This document shows, in pieces, positions 21,680 to 22,741 of a DNA stretch of 22,741 bases. Location: the NCBI GenBank assembly GCA_035696925.1, contig DASSDW010000142.1, positions 1 through 22,741 of the forward strand, given 5' to 3'. Within the stretch, counting starts at the first letter, position 1; every line of letters starts with the position of its first letter. The notes beneath the pieces are model-generated. The model saw nothing but the letters and a program-made list of their open reading frames with translations, was not told where the DNA came from and ran no database searches. The stretch comes from JAJNBA01 sp035696925 (GTDB lineage Bacteria > Actinomycetota > UBA4738 > HRBIN12). The position numbers and the translations under genes are program-made.

Positions 21680-22741
21680 TCAGGCGGCCGTGGGGAGCCT
21701 GCCCCGTCGCTCGTGACGGAGCACGGTCAGGCCGTTCACGAGCAGCGCGTATCCGATCAGGTCGACCTGCTGGCGTAGGCGGCCGACGCTGTGGGCTCGC
21801 CCGAGGAACAGGGTGTCCTCGAGGTTGCGGTTGATGGATTCGGCGTCATTCCTCCGCGCGTAGAGGCGCGCGAAGTCGGGATCGCTGGGCGGGATCGGAC
21901 GGATGTTCTCGGTTCGGTTGAATCGCTTCGTCCGGTCCTCTTCGTTCGCATGGAGTCGGACCGTGACGGTGCCGCCACCCAGCCGCTGGGGCAGCCGGTA
22001 GTCGTTGTACCAGCGGAACATCCTGCTCTTGTCGCACGCCCTGTGGGTCCGGATTCGCCGGAGCGGCTCGAAGACCATCTGCCCGCGGTCCGTCAACCTC
22101 CCGATCCCGATCGCGCCATCCTGCGCGTAGAGGGAAACCGATACGGCACGACCATCAGTGCCCGTCACCGTCTTGTCTTCGACGTGGACGCTCTTGGCGA
22201 CGCGGCGGCCTTCCTTCCGCCGCGGCGTGCGGGCGCCCTTCTCGGCTGCCGCGACACGGTTGATCGGGACCAACCCGAGGTCGCGGAGCAGTTCTTGGTG
22301 GTGGACCCCGCGAAGCGCCGTGTCGTAGACGACGCCCTGGGCGCCTGGCACGAGCGGAGCGAGACGGCGGAAGCAGTCCATCGCGACCGCCGCTTCAGCT
22401 CCCGCCATCTCCACCCGTTCGATATCGAGGATCACGCGGGTCCCTTCTTCCGTGCCGCGGGCGGCGACCATCACGAACTTCGTGCCCCATGCCGCCTCAC
22501 CGTCGCCTTCGAAGTGCAGGGCGGCGTCGGGCTCGTGGCGAAGCGGGATGATCTCACCTGTCTGCTTTTCGACGCGCGTGCTTCCGGGCTTGGCGCGGAA
22601 CAGCGGTGTGAGGACCTTGCCATCCGCGTGCAGGAGTCGATCGAGGCTGGGATGGGTCCACGACCCAGCCCCGTCTGCTTCCAGCAATCCGATCGCGCGC
22701 GCCTGTTGGGCCGCGATCGAACGGTGGAGGTCCCCGATCGC
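21680..22741 (-). CDS. DDE-type transposase, 5' end outside window
   Basis: Reading from the right edge, 353 residues are visible and the frame stays open to 22741, so the start lies outside. A TTG at 22687 is in frame but is probably internal. The acidic residues fit a DDE catalytic triad: Asp80 in EGDGEAAWG, Asp140 in VVYDTALRG and Glu301 in RRNDAESINRNLED, the last helix being typical of transposases (numbers count from the window edge). The C-terminal GRLRQQVDLIGYALLVNGLTVLRHERR segment also fits transposases. No integrase-type tyrosine or helicase is present. The element's family and its far end cannot be seen. The gene appears intact, without frameshifts. It sits next to a tRNA with a duplicated 3' end. 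Confidence 0.72.
   Translation of the reverse strand, partial: AIGDLHRSIAAQQARAIGLLEADGAGSWTHPSLDRLLHADGKVLTPLFRAKPGSTRVEKQTGEIIPLRHEPDAALHFEGDGEAAWGTKFVMVAARGTEEGTRVILDIERVEMAGAEAAVAMDCFRRLAPLVPGAQGVVYDTALRGVHHQELLRDLGLVPINRVAAAEKGARTPRRKEGRRVAKSVHVEDKTVTGTDGRAVSVSLYAQDGAIGIGRLTDRGQMVFEPLRRIRTHRACDKSRMFRWYNDYRLPQRLGGGTVTVRLHANEEDRTKRFNRTENIRPIPPSDPDFARLYARRNDAESINRNLEDTLFLGRAHSVGRLRQQVDLIGYALLVNGLTVLRHERRGRLPTAA

Noticed and set aside
21660..21680. Terminal inverted repeat of the insertion sequence
   Set aside because: The far end of the element is outside the window, so no repeat pair can be matched.
1..22741. CRISPR array or phage structural genes
   Set aside because: No regularly spaced repeats of 25-40 nt and no phage proteins were seen on either strand.

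Overview
The window is GC-rich and densely coded, with many GTG starts, 4-nt stop/start overlaps, and several genes whose start codon lies exactly 6 nt after a TAnnnT box (leaderless-type promoters). This points to the Actinomycetota, probably a poorly characterised environmental lineage. The phylum call is inference from style and protein families; nothing in the window fixes the class.

Layout: (1) 1-2486, + strand: the end of one cupredoxin, a cupredoxin lipoprotein, an amidohydrolase and a secreted CHRD-domain protein. A hairpin follows the cupredoxins and another follows the CHRD gene. (2) 2500-4900: a secreted propeller-like protein with a C-terminal carbohydrate-binding-like module (-) diverges from a metallo-beta-lactamase-fold hydrolase (+); both have leaderless-type promoters. 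(3) 4943-14443: a signalling island around a divergent 0.6-kb control region. Leftward lie a REC + degenerate-EAL protein, a small single-pass membrane protein (MP1), a REC-EAL phosphodiesterase, a SnoaL-like protein and a membrane hybrid histidine kinase. Rightward lie a paralogous membrane protein (MP2) and a NarL-type histidine kinase. (4) 14450-20405: a LysE-type exporter, a secreted RTX-type protein, a PepSY-like membrane protein, a secreted propeller, a small secreted protein and a secreted glycerophosphodiester phosphodiesterase. (5) 20406-22741: a plastic end with a promoter lacking a gene, a GNAT acetyltransferase of different base composition, tRNA-Arg(CCU) with a duplicated 3' end, and a DDE transposase running off the window.

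The most interesting part is the island in (3). MP1 and MP2 share an N-terminal CPxLDxxC motif, an acidic and Gly/Pro-rich linker, and a near-identical transmembrane segment plus cytoplasmic tail (34 of 44 residues identical by hand alignment). Each is fused by a 4-nt stop/start overlap to a signalling gene: MP2 to the NarL-type kinase (GTGA), MP1 to a REC-EAL protein on each side (GTGA and ATGA). Both response regulators carry NarL-type receiver domains but have EAL domains instead of a DNA-binding output, one intact and one with almost every catalytic residue replaced. I infer an envelope-sensing phosphorelay that controls cyclic-di-GMP breakdown, with the membrane proteins as sensor, adaptor or scaffold. 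I do not recognise MP1/MP2 as a named family.
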